Source of the DNA: Flavobacterium enshiense
Lineage (GTDB): Bacteria > Bacteroidota > Bacteroidia > Flavobacteriales > Flavobacteriaceae
NCBI RefSeq assembly: GCF_022836875.1
Contig: NZ_CP090376.1
Location: 496,001-560,000 of the forward strand
Length of the DNA stretch: 64,000 nucleotides
Direction: 5' to 3'
In this document: in pieces, positions 8,382 through 15,366 of the stretch
Layout of the letters: each line of letters opens with the position of its first letter
Position numbering within the stretch: the first letter of the stretch is position 1
Program-made: the position numbers and the translations under genes
The notes under the pieces: model-generated
What the model was told of the DNA's origin: nothing
What the model saw: only the letters and a program-made list of their open reading frames with translations
Database searches by the model: none

Positions 8382-8743
8382 ACCTCATCGATTTAAACTC
8401 AACAGCATTAAGAAGAGACCAATCACTCCTCCACCTCATCCCCATCAATATTATTAAACTAACAAAACAAAGAATACAGTTCTTTTGTTAATTCATTCCG
8501 TTTTTTAGTCAATATTATCCGGTTATTTTTTCAATGCTTAAGTCAATCCCACTAATCCATACAGTTATATTCTTAACGCATTGATAATAAAGATTGAAGT
8601 TTCAAGTTGTTTTCACAAAAAGCACAATCATTTTTTTAATTTACAATATCCAACAAGCAGGCAAAAAGGCTTTAAATCACTTTAAAACAAAATTTTTTAC
8701 TTCGTTTTGAATTACCTATTTTTGAGCCATCAAAAAATGTAGT
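8382..8743. other. Gene-free stretch upstream of bioB
   Basis: About 360 bp of AT-rich DNA with no convincing ORF on either strand. Near the 3' end 'TATTTTTG' (about 8717-8724) fits the -7 consensus and probably belongs to the bioB promoter. I see no riboswitch-like fold and no clear BirA-type palindrome. Confidence 0.5.
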
Positions 8744-9844
8744 ATGAGTACAACAACTAGACACAACTGGACGAAGGAAGAAATCATTGCGATATACAAC
8801 AAACCTCTAATGGATTTGCTTTTCGAAGCAGCGTCAATCCACAGAGTAAATCACGACCCAAATGTGGTTCAGGTTTCCACTTTATTATCAATCAAAACTG
8901 GCGGTTGCCCGGAAGATTGCGGATATTGCCCACAGGCAGCCCGTTATCATACAGATGTTGAAGGCAACGACTTAATGTCGGTTCCACAGGTGAAAGCACA
9001 AGCTTTAAGGGCTAAATCCAGCGGTTCATCCCGTGTATGTATGGGTGCGGCTTGGAGAAACGTGAAAGACGGACCGGAATTTGACCAAGTATTGGAAATG
9101 GTACGTACCATCAACAAACTGGACATGGAAGTATGTTGTACTTTAGGTATGTTAACCGAAAACCAGGCGCAACGTTTAGCCGAAGCCGGTTTGTATGCTT
9201 ACAACCACAATTTAGACACTTCAGAAGAATATTATAAGGAAGTTATTTCCACTCGCGGATTCGAAGACCGTTTGCAAACGATCGAAAACGTTCGTAAAAC
9301 GAATGTAACGGTTTGTAGTGGCGGAATCATCGGTATGGGAGAAAGCATTGAAGACCGCGCAGGAATGCTGGTAGCTTTATCTACATTGAACCCGCAACCG
9401 GAATCTGTGCCGATTAACGCTTTGGTAGCGGTAGAAGGAACACCGATGGAAGACGAAAAACCAGTTGAAATCTGGGAAATGATTCGTATGGTTGCTACTA
9501 CACGTATTGTAATGCCGGAAACTCAGGTTCGTCTTTCTGCCGGAAGAACACAAATGTCGAGAGAAGGACAGGCGATGTGCTTTTTTGCCGGTGCGAACTC
9601 AATTTTTGCCGGTGATAAATTGCTAACGACTCCGAACCCGGATGTAAACGAAGACATGAAAATGTTCGAATTATTGGGTCTACAGCCGCAAAAACCATTC
9701 ATCAAATTAATGCAACCGGAAACTGTAGAAGCTGAAGATTCCAAATTCCAGGCATTAGGCGAAAAACCAAAATGGTCGCGTCCTGAACACAAAATCGAAA
9801 GAAACCTTGAAGCGCAGGCAAAAGGAAAAGAAATACAGAAATAA
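8744..9844 (+). CDS. bioB: Biotin synthase
   Basis: Radical SAM enzyme that inserts sulfur into dethiobiotin, the last step of biotin synthesis. The Cx3Cx2C motif for the 4Fe-4S cluster is Cys55, Cys59, Cys62 (GGCPEDCGYCPQ). Further BioB signatures are 'RVCMGAAWRNVKDG', 'YNHNLDTSEEYY', 'CSGGIIGMGES' and 'LSAGRTQMSREGQAMCFFAGANSIFAGDKLLTTPNP' (split here for reading), the latter carrying the arginine ligand of the 2Fe-2S cluster. Length 366 aa, slightly long because of a charged C-terminal tail. It stands alone on the plus strand, about 5 kb from the bioFDA operon. A terminator lies about 55 bp downstream. Confidence 0.97.
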   Translation: MSTTTRHNWTKEEIIAIYNKPLMDLLFEAASIHRVNHDPNVVQVSTLLSIKTGGCPEDCGYCPQAARYHTDVEGNDLMSVPQVKAQALRAKSSGSSRVCMGAAWRNVKDGPEFDQVLEMVRTINKLDMEVCCTLGMLTENQAQRLAEAGLYAYNHNLDTSEEYYKEVISTRGFEDRLQTIENVRKTNVTVCSGGIIGMGESIEDRAGMLVALSTLNPQPESVPINALVAVEGTPMEDEKPVEIWEMIRMVATTRIVMPETQVRLSAGRTQMSREGQAMCFFAGANSIFAGDKLLTTPNPDVNEDMKMFELLGLQPQKPFIKLMQPETVEAEDSKFQALGEKPKWSRPEHKIERNLEAQAKGKEIQK

Positions 9845-9900
9845 ACTCTGATTTATTCAAAACATATTTTACCCTAATACAAAGGTTTTTTCTCAAATTT

Positions 9901-9931
9901 ACTCTCAGCCCAAGGCTGGGAGTATTTTTTT
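9901..9931 (+). terminator. Terminator of bioB
   Basis: ACTCTCAGCC, loop CAA plus one unpaired base, GGCTGGGAGT, followed by eight T with one break. The stem has one G-T pair. Confidence 0.8.
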
Positions 9932-10053
9932 TATTGCAAAACGCTATTACTTGTCCAACATGAAGTTACAGTTAACTTAAATTGAACATTCTAAAATCAT
10001 CTCTAAAAAAGACTCACGCACCCATTGCGCAACCTGAACATCTTCAAATAAAA

Positions 10054-10077
10054 ATCCCGACAGCGAACCATCGGGAT
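10054..10077 (-). terminator. Hairpin with T-rich tail, minus strand
   Basis: Inverted repeat ATCCCGA (10054-10060) and TCGGGAT (10071-10077) around a 10-base loop. On the minus strand it is followed by TTTTATTTG. It lies 9 bp after the stop of the 25-codon ORF. No long gene lies upstream on that strand. Confidence 0.55.
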
Positions 10078-10085
10078 CTTTCAAC

Positions 10086-10163
10086 TTAACTAAATTTATT
10101 AATAACAGAAGTGACTAATACGTAACAATCAATAAGGAGCCTTGATAGTTTCGGTTTATCCAT
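10086..10163 (-). CDS. Possible 25-residue small protein
   Basis: The frame reads MDKPKLSRLLIDCYVLVTSV and ends INKFS; too short for a family assignment. The centre (LLIDCYVLVTSVI) is hydrophobic and could be a short membrane-inserting helix with a basic N-terminus. Support is contextual: a consensus promoter about 120 bp upstream, a terminator 9 bp downstream, and no other ORF in the unit. It may equally be a non-coding RNA whose sequence happens to contain this frame. Confidence 0.3.
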   Translation of the reverse strand: MDKPKLSRLLIDCYVLVTSVINKFS

Positions 10164-10286
10164 TATCTAAAACCATCTTCCAAAAAAGCATTAACCCTTA
10201 TTTTAATTTCACACAATATGACGGACTTTCATATTATTCGCTATATTTAATCCTCTCTTTCAAAAGAGTCTGTTCAAAGCGGACAG

Positions 10287-10316
10287 CAAAATTAATAAAA
10301 TATAACACAAATCAAA
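10287..10316 (-). promoter_or_regulatory. Consensus promoter on the minus strand, no known gene
   Basis: Minus strand: TTTG (10316-10313), 18 bp, TAATTTTG (10294-10287), a good match to the Bacteroidota promoter. It points away from recX into the gene-free stretch. Confidence 0.5.
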
Positions 10317-10355
10317 GCCTTTGTGATTAAATCAATGTCAATCTGCAAATAACTT

Positions 10356-10844
10356 ATGAATTCTAACACACTAAAGACCCACACGGTGGAAGAAGCCAAA
10401 CGAAAATTAGAACACTATTGCAGCTATCAGGATCGTTGCCATTATGAGGTTACGGAAAAGCTAAGATCGCTCAACATGATTCCGCAGGTGGTTGATGCCA
10501 TAACTGTACATCTTATTGAACATAATTTTTTAAACGAGGAACGTTTTGCAATGAGTTTTGCCCGCGGAAAACACAACATTAAGAAATGGGGAAAAGTGCG
10601 TATCGTGAACGAACTTAAATTTCGTCAGATATCTAAATACAACATAGAAAGGGCGTTGAAAGAAATTCCAACGGAAGAATACTTAAGAAACTTTCATGAC
10701 TTAGCTGAAAGGCACTGGGAATCCACCAAAGAAGGAAACCCTCAAAAAAAGAAAAAGAAATTTTGCGATTACTTACTGCGTAAAGGTTTCGAAAGCAACC
10801 TTATTTTAGAAAAAATAAACGATTTGACAGAAGAGGAAGATTAA
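10356..10844 (+). CDS. recX: Regulatory protein RecX
   Basis: Small helical protein that modulates RecA filaments. At 162 aa it shows the repeated three-helix RecX pattern: 'AKRKLEHYCSYQDRCHYEVTEKL' for the first repeat, 'LIEHNFLNEERFAMSFARGKHNIKKWGKVRIVNEL' for the second, and a third at 105-155 ('YLRNFHDLAERHW', 'FCDYLLRKGFESNLILEKI'). The 'FLNEERFA' segment is the best family marker. No recA lies in the window. The 3' end overlaps the 3' end of the convergent ketoacyl synthase gene by 4 bp. Confidence 0.9.
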   Translation: MNSNTLKTHTVEEAKRKLEHYCSYQDRCHYEVTEKLRSLNMIPQVVDAITVHLIEHNFLNEERFAMSFARGKHNIKKWGKVRIVNELKFRQISKYNIERALKEIPTEEYLRNFHDLAERHWESTKEGNPQKKKKKFCDYLLRKGFESNLILEKINDLTEEED

Positions 10845-12004
10845 GCCGACTTCGAAATCAAAACACTTACGGCGTTTCCTCCAAATCCAACGGCATTTAC
10901 AAGTACTTTACGAATGGCTTTTCGTTTTGGTTGCACAGGCACAAAAGGAACATCGATAAACTTTTGATGCTGAATCATCATCAGTGCCATTTCCATACTT
11001 AAAATCCCGGAAGAACCGAAAGTGTGGCCTATTTTCCATTTATTGGTGGTTAACATCGGAAGATTGTCCCCAAATATACTCTGAATGGCTTTGTACTCTG
11101 ATAAATCGCCTTTGATTGTCCCAGGGGCATGCATCACTATCGCATCAATTTCCTCTAAAGGAACAGATCCTATAGCCATTCGCATTGATTTTTTAAAACA
11201 TTCCGCTTCCGTGGAAATGGAAATCCCGTGCTCCAGTATATCCGTTGCATACCCAACACCCGCCACATACGCTAATGCATTGTCGTTGATACCGGCTTCA
11301 AGACAAACAACGGCAGCCCCTTCTCCTAGAACCATAGTGTTTTTATCTTTTTCGAAATCGAAGGCCCTACATGGAAATTCGGAATTCTCTTTTGAATAAA
11401 TCTTCAGCGCCTGCATTTGTGCGATGGTAAAAGGTGTCAGTGACGCTTCACTACCACCCACCAAAAACTTATCCGCCATACCGGAACGCAGCCATGCCAC
11501 ACCATTTAACAACGCATGAAGCGCAGTCGAGCACGTAATAGAATGCGAAATTTCCGGGCCGCTTGCCTTTAAATCGTGGGCTACCCAAGACGAGATATTC
11601 CCCAAGGTGGTTGTAGGAGAAGATAGTGTTGACGTCTTGCCTGTAGTCAGAAATTCTTCAAAATAACTCTCAAATAGCTCGGTAGCCCCGCGTGAGGAAC
11701 CGATATTAATTCCGAAAGTATCCGCTTCCGACCAGCCCGCCTGTTCTACAGCTTGTCTTGAAGCTAACATCGCATATAAAACAGAACTGTCCAGGGGTTT
11801 GTATTTGTAATCAGATCCTTTTAAATCGGAAACCAATTGCTGTAACGATTCAGATAATGCCGCTACCGGAACTTTTTGGCCGCCTATTTCCTTTTCTGTA
11901 ATCGAGGAGGTATTTTTAAGATATTCTTCCCAAATTCGTTCAGGTTGATTTCCAAGAGGAGAGAAAGATGCTAAGGCAGTGATGGCAATCGGTTTCAAAA
12001 TCAA
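10841..12004 (-). CDS. Beta-ketoacyl-ACP synthase in the biotin operon
   Basis: Thiolase-fold condensing enzyme of the KAS I/II type, 387 aa. The catalytic triad is visible: Cys in 'ISHSITCSTALHAL', His in 'AIVMHAPGTIKGD' and His in 'NKWKIGHTFGSSGILSMEMA'. The glycine-rich C-terminal signature is 'NAVGFGGNAVSVLI'. It is the last gene of bioF-bioD-bioA-KAS, 16 bp after bioA. Housekeeping FabF is normally elsewhere with acpP, so a specialised role is likely. I infer that it helps make the pimeloyl moiety used by BioF, since neither bioC nor bioH is in this window. An alternative is a general fatty-acid role by accident of position. Its 3' end overlaps recX by 4 bp. Confidence 0.88.
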   Translation of the reverse strand: MILKPIAITALASFSPLGNQPERIWEEYLKNTSSITEKEIGGQKVPVAALSESLQQLVSDLKGSDYKYKPLDSSVLYAMLASRQAVEQAGWSEADTFGINIGSSRGATELFESYFEEFLTTGKTSTLSSPTTTLGNISSWVAHDLKASGPEISHSITCSTALHALLNGVAWLRSGMADKFLVGGSEASLTPFTIAQMQALKIYSKENSEFPCRAFDFEKDKNTMVLGEGAAVVCLEAGINDNALAYVAGVGYATDILEHGISISTEAECFKKSMRMAIGSVPLEEIDAIVMHAPGTIKGDLSEYKAIQSIFGDNLPMLTTNKWKIGHTFGSSGILSMEMALMMIQHQKFIDVPFVPVQPKRKAIRKVLVNAVGFGGNAVSVLISKSA

Positions 12005-12020
12005 TTATTTTTTTGCAAAG

Positions 12021-13292
12021 TTAACATTCCTCCAATGTTTCTTCAACGGTTTGGTAAATTTTTTCCAATTGCGCATCCGAAATAATGTAAGGTGGCAACA
12101 CATAAACGATATTTCCCACAGGACGGAGGATTACCCCTTTATCAATAAAGAAATTATAAAGTTTATTTCTGAAATTTCCGTAATAGCTTTCCGCTTCGCC
12201 TGTTTTGATTTCCAAAGCAAAAATCACACCCAGAACTCTTGTAGTTTCAACCCTCGCATGATTTTGAATCTTTTGTTGAAACTCCAAATGCTTACGGTTT
12301 ACACGCTGAATGTTTTCCTGCATTTCCACGGTTTCCAGCAACTGCATGCTCGCCAGAGCCGCTGCGCATCCGGTCGGATTGGCCGTAAAGGTATGTCCGT
12401 GAAACAACGCTTTGTTTACATCGTCGTCATAAAAACCGTCAAACAATTCCTGAGTGAATGTCGTGATTGCCATCGGGATCGTTCCGCCGGTCAAGGCTTT
12501 CGACAAACTCATCATATCAGGTTGTTCTGTCAGGTAATCGCAGGCGAAATTTTTTCCTGTTTTCCCGAATCCGGTCATTACCTCATCGGCAATGGTGAAC
12601 ACCTTGTGTTTTTTGCAAATTGTGATGAGTTTATCCAGTTCAGCGGCATCATACATTACCATTCCTGCAGCTCCCTGCACTAAAGGTTCAAAGATAAATC
12701 CGGCAAATTCACCTGTCTTCGCCAACGCCTCTAAAACATCACAGCTAGCCTGTTCATTTCCTTGCGTCGGAACGGGAATCCGAACCACTTCAATTAGCGA
12801 ACCTCTGAAAGCTTCCGTAAAAAAGGAAATCCCACTGGCCGCCATAGCGGCAAAGGTATCCCCGTGAAATGCATTTTCGAAAGCGATAATTTTTGTACGT
12901 TTTTCATCTTTGTTGTAAAAAAACTGTAAGGCCACTTTAATCGCAATTTCAACTGCGGTCGACCCATTATCAGAATAGAACAATTTCTTCTGATTATCAG
13001 GTAAAATCTGCATCAGTTTCTCGGCTACCTGAACCGCCGGTTCATGTGTAAAACCGCCAAACAAAACGTGCTCCAAAGTGGTCAATTGCTTGTAAATCGC
13101 GTCGGCGATAAACTTATTGGAATGCCCGTAAGGGTTCACCCACCAGGACGCAATGGCATCAATGTATTCTTTACCGTTTTCATCCCACAATAAAGCACCT
13201 TCGCCTCTAGCGATGGCAATATGCGCCTGTGCCGTCTTATGCTGGGTATACGGGTGCCAGTTGTACTGTATATCTCTTTCGGATAGATTCAT
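12021..13292 (-). CDS. bioA: Adenosylmethionine-8-amino-7-oxononanoate aminotransferase
   Basis: PLP enzyme that converts KAPA to DAPA using S-adenosylmethionine as amino donor, the third step of biotin ring assembly. 423 aa, class III aminotransferase. Family markers are 'DAIASWWVNPYGHSN' (the SWW segment that lines the substrate pocket), 'YSDNGSTAVEIAIKVA', 'AFENAFHGDTFAAMAASG', 'FTIADEVMTGFGKTG' and 'MSLSKALTGGTIPMAIT' with the Schiff-base Lys. The gene follows bioD by 27 bp; that gap carries a short repeat (13298-13322). It precedes the ketoacyl synthase by 16 bp. Confidence 0.97.
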   Translation of the reverse strand: MNLSERDIQYNWHPYTQHKTAQAHIAIARGEGALLWDENGKEYIDAIASWWVNPYGHSNKFIADAIYKQLTTLEHVLFGGFTHEPAVQVAEKLMQILPDNQKKLFYSDNGSTAVEIAIKVALQFFYNKDEKRTKIIAFENAFHGDTFAAMAASGISFFTEAFRGSLIEVVRIPVPTQGNEQASCDVLEALAKTGEFAGFIFEPLVQGAAGMVMYDAAELDKLITICKKHKVFTIADEVMTGFGKTGKNFACDYLTEQPDMMSLSKALTGGTIPMAITTFTQELFDGFYDDDVNKALFHGHTFTANPTGCAAALASMQLLETVEMQENIQRVNRKHLEFQQKIQNHARVETTRVLGVIFALEIKTGEAESYYGNFRNKLYNFFIDKGVILRPVGNIVYVLPPYIISDAQLEKIYQTVEETLEEC

Positions 13293-13297
13293 TTTCT

Positions 13298-13322
13298 ATT
13301 ACGAATTATTAATTACGAATTA
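13298..13322. repeat. Direct repeat in the bioD-bioA gap
   Basis: ATTACGAATTA occurs at 13298-13308 and again at 13312-13322, with related ACGA/AATTCG sequence continuing into the bioD end. The second copy includes the bioD stop codon. It resembles in position the short repeats before rsmA and between atpD and atpC. Confidence 0.6.
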
Positions 13323-13970
13323 CGACAATTCGAGTAAGCTCTCTCTGAATTTATCTGCGTAATACTGGATAACATTCTGATCAAAATACGGTTCGTTTTC
13401 GATACGTCCGATCATTTTCAGTCCGGTTTTCTTCAGGATAATATCTTCCGAAGCTTTATCCCGATAGCTATCGGGATCATCGCCATTAAAAACGATTCCG
13501 ACTATATCCAGCTTACGGCTTTTCAAAGCTTCCACCGTCAACAACGTATGATTAATGCTCCCCAAATAATGACGGGAAACGACTACCACTTTATGATCGG
13601 GTTGAATCAGATCGATAACACAATCCGCATCATTCAACGGCACAAAAACACCTCCTGCTCCTTCAATCACAAGATGGCTGTTGTTCCGATAGCTCTCGGG
13701 ATTCGGTTCTTTTATATTTTTTATATCGATGGTGATTCCTTCCAATTCGGCTGCCAAATGAGGACTGGCCGGTGTATTGAGTGCATATGCGTTCGGGTGG
13801 AATTTTGTTTTTTTGTTTGAGATGTATTTCTCGACTTTATGACTGTCGGAATGTGCTAAGTCACCAGCCTGAACCGGTTTCCAGTAATCCGCTTCCAACG
13901 CTTCGGTGATGATGGCAGAAGCTATGGTTTTCCCAACATCCGTTCCGATTCCTGTAATGAATAATTTCAT
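13320..13970 (-). CDS. bioD: Dethiobiotin synthetase
   Basis: ATP-dependent carboxylase that closes the ureido ring to give dethiobiotin; cytoplasmic dimer. 216 aa. The P-loop is at the N-terminus (MKLFITGIGTDVGKT), followed by 'YWKPVQAGD' with the catalytic Lys and 'VIEGAGGVFVPL', all diagnostic. The gene begins 6 bp after the bioF stop. Two segments are unusual: 'DPDSYRD' near 160 is coded by a perfect 20-bp palindrome (13458-13477) and 'NPESYRN' near 92 by a degenerate copy (13686-13699). They may be inserted repeat elements that kept the frame open. Confidence 0.96.
   Translation of the reverse strand: MKLFITGIGTDVGKTIASAIITEALEADYWKPVQAGDLAHSDSHKVEKYISNKKTKFHPNAYALNTPASPHLAAELEGITIDIKNIKEPNPESYRNNSHLVIEGAGGVFVPLNDADCVIDLIQPDHKVVVVSRHYLGSINHTLLTVEALKSRKLDIVGIVFNGDDPDSYRDKASEDIILKKTGLKMIGRIENEPYFDQNVIQYYADKFRESLLELS
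13458..13477. repeat. Perfect 20-bp palindrome inside bioD
   Basis: ATCCCGATAGCTATCGGGAT equals its own reverse complement over all 20 bases. In the bioD frame it codes for part of 'DDPDSYRD'. A 14-bp related copy lies 210 bp away in the same gene. Confidence 0.85.
13686..13699. repeat. Degenerate second copy of the palindrome in bioD
   Basis: CCGATAGCTCTCGG differs from the core of the 13458-13477 palindrome at one base. It is in the same reading frame and codes for 'PESYR', matching 'PDSYR' in the other copy. Confidence 0.65.
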
Positions 13971-13976
13971 ATGGTA

Positions 13977-15116
13977 TTAAAAAACAAACTTACTTAACAA
14001 TTGTAACACTTCAGTGATTTCTTCTTTCGAATTATAGCTGTGCAGACAAAAACGCAACCGCTCCTGCCCTTGCGGCACTGTAGGATGCAGAATCGCTTTT
14101 ACATCATATCCATTCTCCAGAAGTTTTTCTGCCATGATTTTGACTTTTTCATTTCCCGGGATTATCGCCGACTGGATGGCCGACTTACTTCGCACAAACA
14201 ACGGCTTCAACCCGAACAGGTTTTTCTCCTGATTGAAATGAACAATATTTTCTCGAAGTTGATTGATATTCTCCGCTTTCAATTGCCGGTAGGCCATCAA
14301 AATCGTCGCTACGGAATGCGGGGACAAGCCAGTAGTATAAATAAAACTTCGGGCGAAATTAATCAGATAGTTTTTCAGGTCCTGACTTCCCAGAACAGCC
14401 GCGCCATGACAACCCAAGCCTTTACCGAAAGTCATGATTCGGGCAAAAACCTTATCCTGTAAGTTTATGCTCTGCACCAATCCTTCGCCTTTTTCACCAA
14501 AAACACCGAGAGCATGGGCTTCGTCAAGCACCAAAAGACATTGGTATTTTTCACATAAAGTGATTAATTCTTCTATGTTCGGACAATCACCATCCATAGA
14601 AAAAACGCTTTCGGTTACGATGTAGATTTCGGAATTGTCATTTTTAAACCGAAGAATCAGTTTTTCCAACGCTTCAAAATCATTGTGCTCGAACTTATAG
14701 GATTTCGCATTCGACAACTGAATCCCGTCTCGAATGGATGCATGGCTCAGTTCATCATACAAAATCACATCACTTCGTTGCGGCACGGAACTGAAAAACC
14801 CAACATTGGCATCATAACCCGAATTAAAAATCAGCGCACTTTCCGACTCGTGGAATTTTGCAATAAACTCCTCCGCTTCCGAATACAAAATATGATTCCC
14901 CGAAAGCAAACGCGAACCGGTAGCCCCATTGCTTTTCAAATTTCTTTCCGATAAAAACTTGTGAGTGGCATCAAAAATGAGTTCACTTTTGGAAAAACCT
15001 AAATAATCATTGGACGAAAAATCAATCAGCGTATTTGCTTCCGATAACTTACGGAGGGAATGACTCTGAATCCGCTGGTTTAACTTGCTGCTTAATAATT
15101 TTGGGAAATGTTTCAT
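13977..15116 (-). CDS. bioF: 8-amino-7-oxononanoate synthase
   Basis: PLP enzyme of the alpha-oxoamine synthase family; condenses pimeloyl-ACP (or CoA) with alanine to KAPA, the entry step of biotin ring assembly. 379 aa. Markers: 'IDFSSNDYLGFS' near 31, 'ATGSRLLSGNHILY', 'YDELSHASIRDGIQLS', 'DEAHALGVFGEKGEG' and the Schiff-base Lys in 'RIMTFGKGLGCHGAAVLG'. It is the first gene of the minus-strand operon bioF-bioD-bioA-KAS. A possible -7 box TATTTTTG lies at 15121-15128, very close to the start codon, which would make the transcript almost leaderless. Confidence 0.96.
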   Translation of the reverse strand: MKHFPKLLSSKLNQRIQSHSLRKLSEANTLIDFSSNDYLGFSKSELIFDATHKFLSERNLKSNGATGSRLLSGNHILYSEAEEFIAKFHESESALIFNSGYDANVGFFSSVPQRSDVILYDELSHASIRDGIQLSNAKSYKFEHNDFEALEKLILRFKNDNSEIYIVTESVFSMDGDCPNIEELITLCEKYQCLLVLDEAHALGVFGEKGEGLVQSINLQDKVFARIMTFGKGLGCHGAAVLGSQDLKNYLINFARSFIYTTGLSPHSVATILMAYRQLKAENINQLRENIVHFNQEKNLFGLKPLFVRSKSAIQSAIIPGNEKVKIMAEKLLENGYDVKAILHPTVPQGQERLRFCLHSYNSKEEITEVLQLLSKFVF

Positions 15117-15366
15117 GGTTCAAAAATAAAAAAAGCACAACAAATACTCGTACCTTTATAGTTTAATTTCAAAGGGATTGATGTGAAAAATGACACATAA
15201 ATTCCCAAAACGCCTTGACTACCCTTATCATCTGAATGCTATCTGAGAGCCTGATTTTGAAATTAAAATTTTCAGAAAAAGTAAGAAACTCCAACAAAAC
15301 AAACCTCAGCAGAGGTAAAACGTGGAAAATTTAGTAGTTTCGCTTTAACAATAACATCATTTTTCA

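Larger units (their letters stand above)
9845..10355. other. 510-bp gap between bioB and recX with a possible minus-strand transcription unit
   Basis: After the bioB terminator there is no long ORF. On the minus strand there is, in order, a consensus promoter (10287-10316), a 25-codon ORF (10086-10163) and a hairpin followed by a T-rich run (10054-10077). Together they suggest a short transcript of about 230 nt. The plus-strand 62-codon frame in this gap has no recognisable features and looks random. Confidence 0.4.

Noticed and set aside
10142..10330. 62-codon plus-strand frame before recX
   Set aside because: Non-ATG start, no promoter on that strand, composition of random AT-rich DNA, and it conflicts with the minus-strand signals.
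8382..15366. Biotin-responsive operator or riboswitch upstream of bioB and bioF
   Set aside because: I looked for a long palindrome or conserved RNA fold and saw none in either upstream region.
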